Shown: piece by piece, positions 46,327-55,715 of the stretch
Numbering within the stretch: position 1 is the first letter of the stretch
Layout of the letters: the number at the start of each line of letters is the position of its first letter
Assembly: GCA_963170755.1 (NCBI GenBank)
Contig: OY720675.1
Location: 97,786,522 to 97,850,521, forward strand
Source of the DNA: Amphimallon solstitiale
Lineage: Eukaryota; Arthropoda; Insecta; Coleoptera; Scarabaeidae
Direction of reading: 5' to 3'
Length of the DNA stretch: 64,000 nucleotides
Program-made: the position numbers and the translations under genes
Notes under the pieces: generated by a model
Told to the model about the DNA's origin: nothing
Databases searched by the model: none
Seen by the model: the letters and a program-made list of their open reading frames with translations, nothing else

Positions 46327-48262
46327 TGCCACCTAGGGGAGAATTCCATAAGAGTCCTACCGCCGTGCGTTTTGCATTATCTCATGTGTGTAATGTATAT
46401 GTGTTGACGGGTAGATGGCGCACGATGTTTTATTTAATAGATTGGGTATTTTTAATTATTTTCTAATTTAGTTTTGGAGTTTCTTTTTGGGCTTAGAGTT
46501 ATGTGACAAATTAATTATAATTATTTTCCACTTTTCTATTGTCATTTGAATCTGCGTTTATGTCGTGTGTGTAAAATATCGGTTTAGGTCTCGTGGTTAT
46601 TAGTTCTAATGTTGTTGATAACGCTTGAGATCGCTAGATGACAAGTGGATTCTTTCTCTTTTTGATCTTCGACTGCCTGGGTAGAAGCACGTAAAACATC
46701 ACAAGAGCAGATGCATTTTCTTTAACCACTACTTGAGAAATTAAAATTAGTGGAATGTTGAAGTATATCGTGTGTAATCGCTAGTAAAAGGCGGATTTTA
46801 TGATATTTCTCAAGGGTTAATGTGGATTTGGCGTTATGATTATAAACTTGCTGAGGATATTGTTTGTCGTGGCTTAAGAATTGTTTACCTGCTGTAAGTA
46901 TAATTTCCACGTGTCTGATCGATCTTAATTGTGTTGTTTCTATATTCAATTATAGCTGCTAGTGCATGGCATAGATCTCATTTGAGCACTTTTGTTGGGT
47001 TAAGTCTAAGAACCACGTGCCTGATGTAATTTTACGATTCCAAGGGAATTAGTTGCTGTATCCTGCGGTGAAGACATAATTTGAGGTGCAGATAGATGTA
47101 ATGCTGTAGCCTTCCTACACTAATTTTCCCGAAGATGTCGTTAGCCGAGGATATGTGGGCAGTTTTCCTTTGTAACGAGTGTGATCTGTAGAAGGTATCG
47201 TGTATGGTAGCTGTGGATGTGGTTTTCCTTTAAGGTACTGTGATTGTGTAATTTTCCTGATATTACCCATAACGCAGAAATTATTTGCCAAACAGTTTTG
47301 GTAAATTTATGTCAATTTCGAGTACTTCGTACAGTAAATTTCAACTTTCTCGGCCTAACTAATCAAATAAGTCATCGTAATTTCTTAAATTAACTTCTTG
47401 TGGCATGTGAGCCTTTATAATTTGAATTCATTCAATTAACGTAGCTTAATTAATAACAGTGACTCCAGTTGGGAGCTACTTGTCCATTTTGGAGACGTTA
47501 CGTAGCCTTTTTTTTTGGATTTGGAATTTTGAACAAATTTTAGATGTGTATTGGCGTTGCAGCCTCGCATCTGTATTGTGTAAATTTATAGCTTGTTATT
47601 TAGTGTAATTAGTCAACCATTTAAATTTATTATTGTACAATCTTGTAAGAATTTATTGAATCTAATTTTAATCACGTTTTCTTATGTAAAGCATAGTTAA
47701 CTAGCGCTAATATTTATAGTATTAGATACCATATAACTTAGAGTCTGCACTCTACTGTCGAATAGATTGTCGGTTGCCTCTGGTATACAGAGTTGTTTAT
47801 TTTGGTGTTGACGTGTTGCAAATTACGATCAAACTGTTCGACTTTGGAGGGACTTTCGGCAAGTTGCCTTATAATTGTATGCTTTTGTAAGAATATTGTC
47901 AGGTAATTATTTTAACTTTAAGGTTGTTTCATGTGCTTCCATTTTGAATTTCTTAAATTTTGTAATTATATGTCATTGGTAATTTGAAGTTGTGGATCAC
48001 CTGGGTGACCATTTAAGATTTTATTCATTCCTTCAGAAGTTTATTACTGGCAACTGAGTTGCGCTTTTATGATTCATATTTCATTGTTTTGTGTCTTTTG
48101 AATATATTGTTGAAAACCAGAAGATTAGTTAGTAATATCCGGTTTTGTGCTCAATATTTGAAACGAACTGTTGGTTCCATATTATAAAGTTTTCAATAAA
48201 CCGTTTGTTAAGTTTGAATGAGTGTGTGTTGGTCTTATTTTCTTTCCACCTGGGGAGTTTAC
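46327..48262 (+). mobile_element. Possible long LTR of a retroelement
   Basis: A T/G-rich, non-coding block starts TGCCACCTAGGGGAG and ends CCACCTGGGGAGTTTACA, so it begins TG and ends CA. Near its end are TATTATAAAG and a polyadenylation signal AATAAA (48198). Directly after it comes TTGGATCTGGTCCGGGGTC, which looks like a tRNA primer-binding site. A GTAAGG donor-like site lies near 48435. No gag or pol frame follows and no second LTR is visible, so a solo or truncated copy is inferred. Minus-strand open frames in it (46949-46722) are chance. Confidence 0.4.
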
Positions 48263-48773
48263 ATTGGATCTGGTCCGGGGTCTGAATATCTGTTGGGCTC
48301 AGCATATTTTAACGGATAGGCGCCCTGAGAACTTAACCTTCGACGAGTACTGTGTTCGAACTCGCCCTAATTCTGACTGTAGCTGGAGGCGGTGCTGACT
48401 CCCATATTTAATATCAACCCCTGGGAAGTAAGAGGTAAGGCTTGAGTGTTTTATAAGTTGGTGATTGATTATTAGACAAGCGTCTTCCTAAATTTAAATA
48501 GAAGGTTTGTTACCGTGGTGGTGTCTTACTTCCTACCTTCTTGGAATTTTGTTACCGAGTCTGTTTAGGGCCTTTTGCCATTTGATATTTTAAACACAAG
48601 AAGGTAGCAAATAATTCATTTTTATTTTATATATTTCAGCTTTAACATCTTTCTATTTTTTGTCACTCGTGGGTTATTCAACGTATAGGTCAGCATTGTC
48701 AGCCATGCGACGAAGTTGGTTGTTCTTTCGAATAAATTGAGAATATTTTTGTTATTATATTATTACATTTTTC
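48263..48773 (+). other. Possible retroelement leader, then unassigned sequence
   Basis: The first 350 bases are less AT-rich than the surroundings and could be an untranslated leader of the retroelement inferred upstream. No coding was found. Confidence 0.3.
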
Positions 48774-49467
48774 AGTGGAGCCTGTAAGTCAAGATGACAT
48801 TTTTTAATTGTATTTATTCCTTTCTTTATATGTATATGTACAATATACACATCGTATGTACACTTGGGGAAATAAATTTCCGTACAGTTCGCGGAGATAT
48901 AAGGTGGTGTTTGCTTTATGCAAGTTAGAGCATCTCCATATAGGGCACGAAAAGTTGTAAGTTGTTTAAAATAAAAATTTGAAAATTGGTCGAATGGACG
49001 AAATGCATCTTTTCCATAAATAGTGCGCTCGCACGATCGGAATTCCATGTCTTACTTTGTCTGGGAAAAGATAAAGAATAAACTATATTCAGTTTGAGTA
49101 CTTTTTATGTTGTTTGTTTCTATTTTTGAATTTGTTGTTTTTGTTAATTTCACATTTATTGTGTACTATAGGAAGACCTTTTCTCAAAGTATTTTGTGTA
49201 TATGGTTTTTGTTTTATTCCATTATATTTCGTCTCAAAAATGTTTGTATCAAATGTAAACTCTAAGTTTTTCAAACGAATTTTCAAACACTGAGAGAAAC
49301 TAATTTTAAAATTATTAAATTTAACAAACATAAATTGTTGCATGTGACAGTCAGACGGAATTTATTATTGAAATGACAACCTAAATGACAACTGCAGAAC
49401 TACTGTTACGCAAGTAGGTGTTAAATACTACAAGGGGTGTTCTCTTTCCACTGAGCCTAGTCTAGTA
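48774..49467. mobile_element. Possible hAT-like MITE, weakly supported
   Basis: CAGTGGAGCCTG at 48774 and its rough inverse near 49456 (CCACTGAGCC) could be terminal repeats. A minus-strand open frame at 49048-48755 (97 codons) begins MEFRSCERTIYGKDAF; I do not recognise it. No target duplication was found. Confidence 0.25.
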
Positions 49468-49770
49468 GGCGATGATATTTTGCGACAAATTTTGTATAAC
49501 AATTTCAATCAATGGTTTACAAGTTTAGTTATAATGACAGTTGTCAAATATACCTGATTGTTTGTAAGTTACATTGGTTTAAAGTACTCCTTTCGCTAAT
49601 AAATCATGCAACTGGACAAGGTACATTAACGAGCGCTGATTTTTTACAATTTCAAACGTAGCCGAAGCCCTAAAGAATGTTCTGAGTGTTCGGCGTCGTG
49701 TTGCTTCGCTACCGTAAAGAGGTAGTCGTTTTATTTCATTAACAGAATATAAAAGAACAATATATAAGAA

Positions 49771-49777
<7 letters not shown>

Positions 49778-49797
<20 letters not shown>
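49778..49797. repeat. (TA)n run bordering the palindrome
   Basis: Uninterrupted TA dinucleotides just before the palindrome at 49801. Similar runs occur at about 50454-50471 and 51968-51983. Confidence 0.9.
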
Positions 49798-49802
<5 letters not shown>

Positions 49803-49872
49803 AACGTTTCGTTACTGCTTACCGCAGAATGATGGGTTTAGCTAATTAGTAAATAATACACAGTTTCATATG

Positions 49873-49915
49873 TATGTGACGTTTCGATCTATTTCACGAT
49901 CTTCATCAGACACTA
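49873..49915 (-). ncRNA. Hammerhead-like motif, left arm of the palindrome
   Basis: On the minus strand: GTGT, CTGATGA, an extra A, GATC, loop, GATC, GAAAC, GTC, then ACATAC. Stem I pairs TGT with ACA. Stem III is only two pairs (AC/GT), as in minimal hammerheads of retroelements. Stem II is slightly weaker than in the right-arm copy, because one C is missing from its second strand. Confidence 0.5.
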
Positions 49916-50297
49916 ACAAGTACTGCTTAAGAAAAAACGTCCAACAAAGAACACATTACAAAAATTACTCCACCACAGTTACACCCATAACATATTAAAA
50001 TGTAGTATAAAATTTCTTGATATATTAAAATGCAGTATAAAATTTCTTTTAATTTAAAAATAACAACAATTTGCGTACATATTACTGCTCGCAGGTATGA
50101 AACCAAATGCCTGCATACCTGCGAGCAGTAATATGTACGCAAATTGTTGTTATTTTTAAATTAAAAGAAATTTTATACTGCATTTTAATATATCAAGAAA
50201 TTTTATACTACATTTTAATATGTTATGGGTGTAACTGTGGTGGAGTAATTTTTGTAATGTGTTCTTTGTTGGACGTTTTTTCTTAAGCAGTACTTGT

Positions 50298-50342
50298 TAG
50301 TGTCTGATGAAGATCGTGAAATACGATCGAAACGTCACATAC
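50298..50342 (+). ncRNA. Hammerhead-like motif, right arm of the palindrome
   Basis: CTGATGA at 50304-50310, an extra A, stem II GATCG/CGATC (50312-50316 and 50324-50328), GAAA at 50329-50332, two-pair stem III, and cleavage expected after C 50336. Stem I pairs GTGT (50300-50303) with ACAT (50337-50340), including one wobble. All core bases are present apart from the extra A. Confidence 0.6.
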
Positions 50343-50514
50343 ATATGAAACTGTGTATTATTTACTAATTAGCTAAACCCATCATTCTGCGGTAAGCAGT
50401 AACGAAACGTTTTTCAATACATTAGTCAGTTGACTGAAAGCCACTTGATATCTATATATATATATATATATAACAAGAAAAAGAGAATATTGGGTATATT
50501 CCGCTGTAGTGCAA

Positions 50515-50559
50515 ACCGTAGACACGTGTTTCTGACTAATTGGTCGTCATCAGTACGGT
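50515..50559 (-). ncRNA. Type I hammerhead ribozyme motif, satellite unit 1
   Basis: Read on the minus strand: ACCGTA (stem I), CTGATGA (core), C, GAC-CAATTA-GTC (stem II), A, GAAA (core), then CACGTGT closing stem III, C (cleavage site), TACGGT (stem I). Stem I is six perfect pairs. Stem II is three pairs plus a C-A mismatch next to the core. Stem III is two pairs with a four-base loop, or four pairs without a loop. All conserved core bases are present. A short stem III of this kind is known from retrotransposon and satellite hammerheads and often acts as a dimer. Confidence 0.7.
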
Positions 50560-50814
50560 GTAGCCAAGGAATAAGGTGGGAAATCCTTGGAGATAGAAGC
50601 ATACACGGAAGACCATCAGGTGACAGACCACCATTTGCAGCTTCAGTTAGAAGATCTTCGGTTTTGAAGACAACAACTAACGTCGCCACGAGGAAGACAT
50701 TGTCAACCTGCGTGCCATCCGAACCCAGGAAAGATAATAAATAAAGGAATTATCGCGGATACTTAAAATAAAACAAGAAAAAGAGAATATTGGGTATATT
50801 CCGCTGTAGTGCAA

Positions 50815-50859
50815 ACCGTAGACACGTGTTTCTGACTAATTGGTCGTCATCAGTACGGT
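50815..50859 (-). ncRNA. Type I hammerhead ribozyme motif, satellite unit 2
   Basis: Same 45 bases as the unit 1 motif, 300 bp further on; cleavage would fall between 50821 and 50820 on the minus strand. Confidence 0.7.
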
Positions 50860-51114
50860 GTAGCCAAGGAATAAGGTGGGAAATCCTTGGAGATAGAAGC
50901 ATACACGGAAGACCATCAGGTGACAGACCACCATTTGCAGCTTCAGTTAGAAGATCTTCGGTTTTGAAGACAACAACTAACGTCGCCACGAGGAAGACAT
51001 TGTCAACCAGCGTGCCATCCGAACCCAGGAAAGATAATAAATAAAGGAATTATCGCGGATACTTAAAATAAAACAAGAAAAAGAGAATATTGGGTATATT
51101 CCGCTGTAGTGCAA

Positions 51115-51159
51115 ACCGTAGACACGTGTTTCTGACTAATTGGTCGTCATCAGTACGGT
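51115..51159 (-). ncRNA. Type I hammerhead ribozyme motif, satellite unit 3
   Basis: Same 45 bases in the third, truncated unit of the left block. Confidence 0.7.
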
Positions 51160-51547
51160 GTAGCCAAGGAATAAGGTGGGAAATCCTTGGAGATAGAAGC
51201 ATACACGGAAGACCATCAGGTGACAGACCACCATTTGCAGCTTCAGTTAGAAGATCTTCGGTTTTGAAGACAACAACTAACGTCGCCACGGTTTGCACTA
51301 CAGCGGAATATACCCAATATTCTCTTTTTCTTGTTTTATTTTAAGTATCCGCGATAATTTCTTTATTTATTATCTTTCCTGGGTTCGGATGGCACGCAGG
51401 TTGACAATGTCTTCCTCGTGGCGACGTTAGTTGTTGTCTTCAAAACCGAAGATCTTCTAACTGAAGCTGCAAATGGTGGTCTGTCACCTGATGGTCTTCC
51501 GGGTATGCTTCTATCTCCAAGGATTTCCCACCTTATTCCTTGGCTAC

Positions 51548-51592
51548 ACCGTACTGATGACGACCAATTAGTCAGAAACACGTGTCTACGGT
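51548..51592 (+). ncRNA. Type I hammerhead ribozyme motif, inverted block, first full copy
   Basis: Same 45 bases on the plus strand: ACCGTA at 51548, CTGATGA at 51554-51560, GAAA at 51575-51578, predicted cleavage after C 51586, TACGGT at 51587-51592. Confidence 0.7.
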
Positions 51593-51847
51593 TTGCACTA
51601 CAGCGGAATATACCCAATATTCTCTTTTTCTTGTTTTATTTTAAGTATCCGCGATAATTCCTTTATTTATTATCTTTCCTGGGTTCGGATGGCACGCTGG
51701 TTGACAATGTCTTCCTCGTGGCGACGTTAGTTGTTGTCTTCAAAACCGAAGATCTTCTAACTGAAGCTGCAAATGGTGGTCTGTCACCTGATGGTCTTCC
51801 GTGTATGCTTCTATCTCCAAGGATTTCCCACCTTATTCCTTGGCTAC

Positions 51848-51892
51848 ACCGTACTGATGACGACCAATTAGTCAGAAACACGTGTCTACGGT
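51848..51892 (+). ncRNA. Type I hammerhead ribozyme motif, inverted block, second copy
   Basis: Same 45 bases 300 bp after the previous copy. Two motifs exactly one monomer apart on the same strand would release a 300-nt RNA from a transcript. Confidence 0.7.
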
Positions 51893-51983
51893 TTGCACTA
51901 CAGCGGAATATACCCAATATTCTCTTTTTCTTGTTTTATTTTAAGTATCCGCGATAATTCCTTTATTTATATATATATATATA

Positions 51984-52513
51984 AAGTTTAATTTAATCTA
52001 CTATGAAATTTAATTTTATACTCATGATTATTTTACACCTAAATATTTTACATTGATAATAATTTCCCCCCAATTTATTTTATAATTCAATTAACTAACC
52101 TTACTGTGTGAATTTTGTGTATTTCGTATGTGAAATGATAATCCTTCTGTCCTCCTTCAAATGTTGTGGTGACTTCCTTTCATGTAACTTCTAATTCAAT
52201 GGTCCTCTGTATATTAATTTAAAGTGTTGTGTATTCCAAATCTGCTCTTCTATCCTTTCCAAATTACTGTGATTTTCTTTTATGAAACTGTTAATTCATC
52301 GTTGTTCCTTTCTAACTTGTGACTGCTATTAATGTTCCTTTCTTAGCACATTCTTTGATGTGATATTTAGTTTTAACACTTTAATTCATTCTACTTCACG
52401 TTTTTAAAATTTTTCTGTTGACGTTTTCTTTCCCTAATAATAAACTGTCTACGTCTCCATCACGATTCAGACAGAAGGAAAAACATATTTGACATATGAT
52501 TCTCTTTTGAGTA
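51984..52513. other. No gene seen
   Basis: AT-rich spacer between the satellite and the pogo-type element. Confidence 0.5.
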
Positions 52514-52790
52514 CCGTAGAGTGGGGATACTTGGAACAATTTTGAGATTCAAGTTTGTGTAAAATACACAAAATGCAAAAAAAGAACAAAACAATGGTAT
52601 CAGTACCTGTATGGGGTTTGTATCTATGAAAGGCATATAAAAATTATGTCAATACTTGTACAAAAAAGTGAAAAAATAAATAAAATGTTTGTTGTTCCAA
52701 GTTACCCGCCAAACCGAAAACTTGGAACACGTATGCATTTTCCATAATCGACGCAAGTTAGAAGCATATATGCATACTTGGAACAGTTGA
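52514..52790. promoter_or_regulatory. Subterminal CTTGGAAC motifs of the pogo-type element, left side
   Basis: CTTGGAAC or its inverse occurs at about 52531, 52685, 52722 and 52769. More copies lie on the other side (about 54850, 54868, 54882, 55257 and 55274), including a palindrome around 54863-54898. Repeated subterminal motifs commonly bind the transposase, and the set just upstream of the ATG could also act in autoregulation. This role is inferred. Confidence 0.5.
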
Positions 52791-52984
52791 GATTTAAAAA
52801 AAAAAAATTTCCCATTAAAAAAATATATATTTATTTATTTTAACAGGGAAACATACAAAATAAAGTTTTATTCTTAACATATATAAATAAAAAAAACAAT
52901 TCTAAGCGGAAAATATCACAAAAACAAAACTAAAATAACTTTAACGCAGATTGCATCACGAACAACATAGGTAATTAAGGACTG

Positions 52985-54772
52985 TTACATGACTTCTTTA
53001 TGAATATAAACTTTTGTTCCGACTACTACCGGTTCATCCAGAATATCTACTATTTGGTAATGGTCGATTTCAGAATAATCTTCAACATCAGGATAGTGGA
53101 AATTTGTCTTCGAAAGTCTAATTGATCTCAGAAACCTGCACATGTACGTTTTGGTATCATTGTTTACTTCCATAGCTTCGCCAATATATTTAACAAATTT
53201 ATTGTTCTTCCCATACACAGGAAACCGAACTAACAAAAAATCACCCATTTTAACAATTTTATTGTCAGGTTTCTCTAAAGTTGATTTAGCTTCTTCAGCT
53301 TCTGTAGTGGGCTCAGGTTCGTAAACAGCTTCTTCAGGCACATGATCAGCTATTTCCTCTTCATCTGAAAAGTCTTCAGCGCCTAGAGAAGATGCAGAGT
53401 CGTGAAGGGAAACCTGAGCATCACTCGAATTTGAGTCGTCGGAAGACCATGTACCAGAAACACTCTTTCCAGGTTCAACCAACATGCGTTTTCGTTTAGG
53501 TTCTGGTTGCTTATTATCACTATAACGCATTTGTTTCAGCTTCTGTGTCAAGGCAGTGGTCAAGAGTGATTCATCTAAAACATTATCCTCATTTGGGAGG
53601 CGTTTCAGTACTTCATGTTTGTCAAGTGGATATATACCACTGGCACGAAATCCAGACTGTATGTCTTTTGTTTGATTTTCTGTAATGGCGTCTAACGTTT
53701 CACGAAGAAGAGTTGGAAACTGAGATTTTGGTACACTTCCTCTATTTGATAATTTCCACTTCAGTAAATGCTTTCGCCATGCCGCTTTTAGTGGGCGAAA
53801 AAAACCCACATCTAAGGGCTGGCACAGGTGGGTGCTATTTGGAGGAAGCAGTATAAATTTGATATTGATCTTAGTGCACTCGCGAATAACTCTTTCCGAT
53901 AAGTGACTAGATAAGTTGTGGCCTATCAGTGCTTTGGGACCTGGTGACAACTTCTTCATATATGGCAACACTAAATACATAAACCAGTCTTCGAAGACTT
54001 TACCGTCTATCCAGCCCGATTTTGTGCTATTGTATCGTGCACCTTTTGGGCCCCTTTCTCTCCAAGACTCATACATGTGCTCAGCTTTGTAAATAACATA
54101 AGGAGGTAACAGAAGGCCACTAGCCGTACATGCCATCATAATAGATGTACTCATTTTTGATGTATCAATACACCGTTCTGGGTGTTTGCTTCCCCGCCTT
54201 ACTAAAACTTTAGAACGACCAGGATCGTCACTCAAGTTGCTCTCATCATAATTTATAATGGCCTCCCGAGGAACGCCTTCTAAAGTTTTCCTCAGGTTTT
54301 CAAAATACATTTCTATGGTTTCTCTTGAGACTTGTGCTCTACTGCGCTTAATATTTCCATATAGACGATTAGTCAGTTCAGGGTGACGAGTACAAAAGTG
54401 CTGAACCCAATCTTTTCCTGGTGTGTTATTTTTCAAACGTGGTTCAGTTCTACCGCAGCTGTCCAGGTATGTTTTTATGACACATCTAAGATCGCGGGTT
54501 GTCAGCGGAAAGCCCCAATCCGCTGCCACAAGCAGACCTTCAACTATTTTAGTTTCTTCTTCCTCCCTAAGTACTGCAGGGCGGCCAAATTTAATCATAT
54601 GTTGCTGCCTACTCTTTCTAGAAAGAATTCCTAAGGATATTCCGTATTTTTTTGACGCGCTTCGCAGGGACATTTTCTTAAGCCTTATATCATTTATAGC
54701 CCTCGCTAGCTGTTCTTTAGTAAAATCAGCGTATTTTCGGGTGCCTATTTTTTTTACGTGGCGTCTCGGCAT
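52985..54772 (-). CDS. pogo/jerky-type DDE transposase, long open frame with Asp-to-His in the catalytic triad
   Basis: Start at ATG 54772 (MPRRHVKKIGTRKY); an in-frame ATG 12 codons upstream is less likely. The protein is 595 residues. Residues 15-55 form a Psq-type helix-turn-helix (KEQLARAINDIRL, then SLRSASKKYGISLG). A CENP-B-like second helix-turn-helix follows, with GKDWVQHFCTRHPEL near 118-132. The DDE_1 core has INYDESNLSDDPG (Asp176) and STHLCQPLDVGFF (Asp321), but the middle motif reads ALIGHNLSSHL, with His285 (CAC) where active copies have Asp. The C-terminus has an acidic linker and a DFLLVRFPVYG domain. The frame has no other lesion, so this copy may bind DNA but is unlikely to cut it, unless the change is a sequencing error. 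Confidence 0.88.
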   Translation of the reverse strand: MPRRHVKKIGTRKYADFTKEQLARAINDIRLKKMSLRSASKKYGISLGILSRKSRQQHMIKFGRPAVLREEEETKIVEGLLVAADWGFPLTTRDLRCVIKTYLDSCGRTEPRLKNNTPGKDWVQHFCTRHPELTNRLYGNIKRSRAQVSRETIEMYFENLRKTLEGVPREAIINYDESNLSDDPGRSKVLVRRGSKHPERCIDTSKMSTSIMMACTASGLLLPPYVIYKAEHMYESWRERGPKGARYNSTKSGWIDGKVFEDWFMYLVLPYMKKLSPGPKALIGHNLSSHLSERVIRECTKINIKFILLPPNSTHLCQPLDVGFFRPLKAAWRKHLLKWKLSNRGSVPKSQFPTLLRETLDAITENQTKDIQSGFRASGIYPLDKHEVLKRLPNEDNVLDESLLTTALTQKLKQMRYSDNKQPEPKRKRMLVEPGKSVSGTWSSDDSNSSDAQVSLHDSASSLGAEDFSDEEEIADHVPEEAVYEPEPTTEAEEAKSTLEKPDNKIVKMGDFLLVRFPVYGKNNKFVKYIGEAMEVNNDTKTYMCRFLRSIRLSKTNFHYPDVEDYSEIDHYQIVDILDEPVVVGTKVYIHKEVM

Positions 54773-55298
54773 GTTGACATATATATACTGCAACAACATA
54801 ATAAACAATTAGTTCCAATTTTGTCACATTTTCGCGATCAACGGAAAACTTGGAACAGGTCCGAAAACTTGGAACGGTGTTCCAAGTTTTCGGACAATAG
54901 AAGAAATCGTCCGCTGGCAAGGAAAAAATTCAATATGGCAACACTGTTGTTTCAATGACCGAATGTATCAGCATCGAACACTTCAGTTTAGTTGAGGTTA
55001 TGTACACATTGTAAAACAAATTTGATACTACAATAAAATGTTGTCACCACAATAGAAGTTTTTTGTGCCATATATTTCTGACATTTATTGATACGAATAA
55101 TTCCTTACAATAAATAATAGAAAAAATGAAATTAGGTACTTACCCTCGTACACTACCACTAACTAGACTCTACTGAACACAACTACACTAGACTCAAAGC
55201 AGTTTACCCCTTCTTCGGTAAGATATCCCGCCAAATTGGCAAAATGTAAATTTTGTTCCAAGTTCACGCGCTGTTCCAAGTATCCCCACTCTACGGTA

Positions 55299-55715
55299 GG
55301 CTTTTCTTATTACAGTTTAAACATGCAATATATTATGTAAATTTTCATCCACATAGATTCTACGTTTATATATTGAGTATGTGTTTAAATTGACATGTTA
55401 AATAAACATTAATAATCATGAATATATTTTACTATAGTTAGTTTTTTTATTATATCCATACTAATGGCATTATATATATCTAGAAAATGTATGTATTGGT
55501 ACTGCCAATATGTATGCATCTAACAAAGAAACGAAGTTAGATACAACAAAAATAGCTAATATCATCCTAAAAATCACATACAATAACTGTGACCAAAATA
55601 TAAGAATTATTACCTGAACACATGGAACATAATTACCACTAAGTACCTGTAAAATCACACCTAATATGCTAATATTGCTAATGTTTAATATATAATAGCA
55701 AATATAACATTACAA
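55299..55715. other. No gene seen
   Basis: AT-rich spacer between the pogo-type element and the mariner relic. Confidence 0.5.

Larger units (their letters stand above)
49801..50414. repeat. 614-bp palindrome, PLE-like terminal sequence in inverted copies
   Basis: The left arm (49801-50101) and right arm (about 50114-50414) are near-perfect inverse copies, from AAAACGTTTCGTTACTGC to GCAGTAACGAAACGTTTT, with a loop of about 12 bp. Each arm carries a hammerhead-like motif. The context (hammerhead plus GAAACGTC next to a repeat edge) resembles Penelope-like terminal sequences, but no reverse transcriptase or GIY-YIG coding was found here. Confidence 0.85.
50472..51968. repeat. 300-bp satellite: three units then inverted units, each with a hammerhead motif
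   Basis: Units start at 50472, 50772 and 51072 (the third is cut at 51290). At 51290/51291 the orientation flips, and inverse units follow with GTTTGCACTACAGCGG at 51291, 51591 and 51891. The period is exactly 300 bp in both blocks and copies are nearly identical; differences include CAACCTGCG versus CAACCAGCG. TA runs bound the block. Each unit contains an 80-codon open frame on one strand (ATLVVVFKTEDLLTEAANGG) and a similar one on the other. These have no known similarity and are probably non-coding by-products. Confidence 0.93.
52514..55296 (-). mobile_element. pogo/Tigger-type element, complete ends, TA duplication
   Basis: The left end CCGTAGAGTGGGGATACTTG and the right end CAAGTATCCCCACTCTACGG are inverse copies flanked by TA (52512-52513 and 55297-55298). 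The 2,783-bp element carries one long transposase frame on the minus strand. The motif CTTGGAAC or its inverse recurs near both ends and in the transposase leader. Confidence 0.92.

Noticed and set aside
50426..51957. Repeated 79-87 codon open frames on both strands of the 300-bp satellite
   Set aside because: They repeat because the DNA repeats, they overlap on opposite strands and over the ribozyme core, and they have no recognised similarity. A non-coding ribozyme satellite explains the sequence better.
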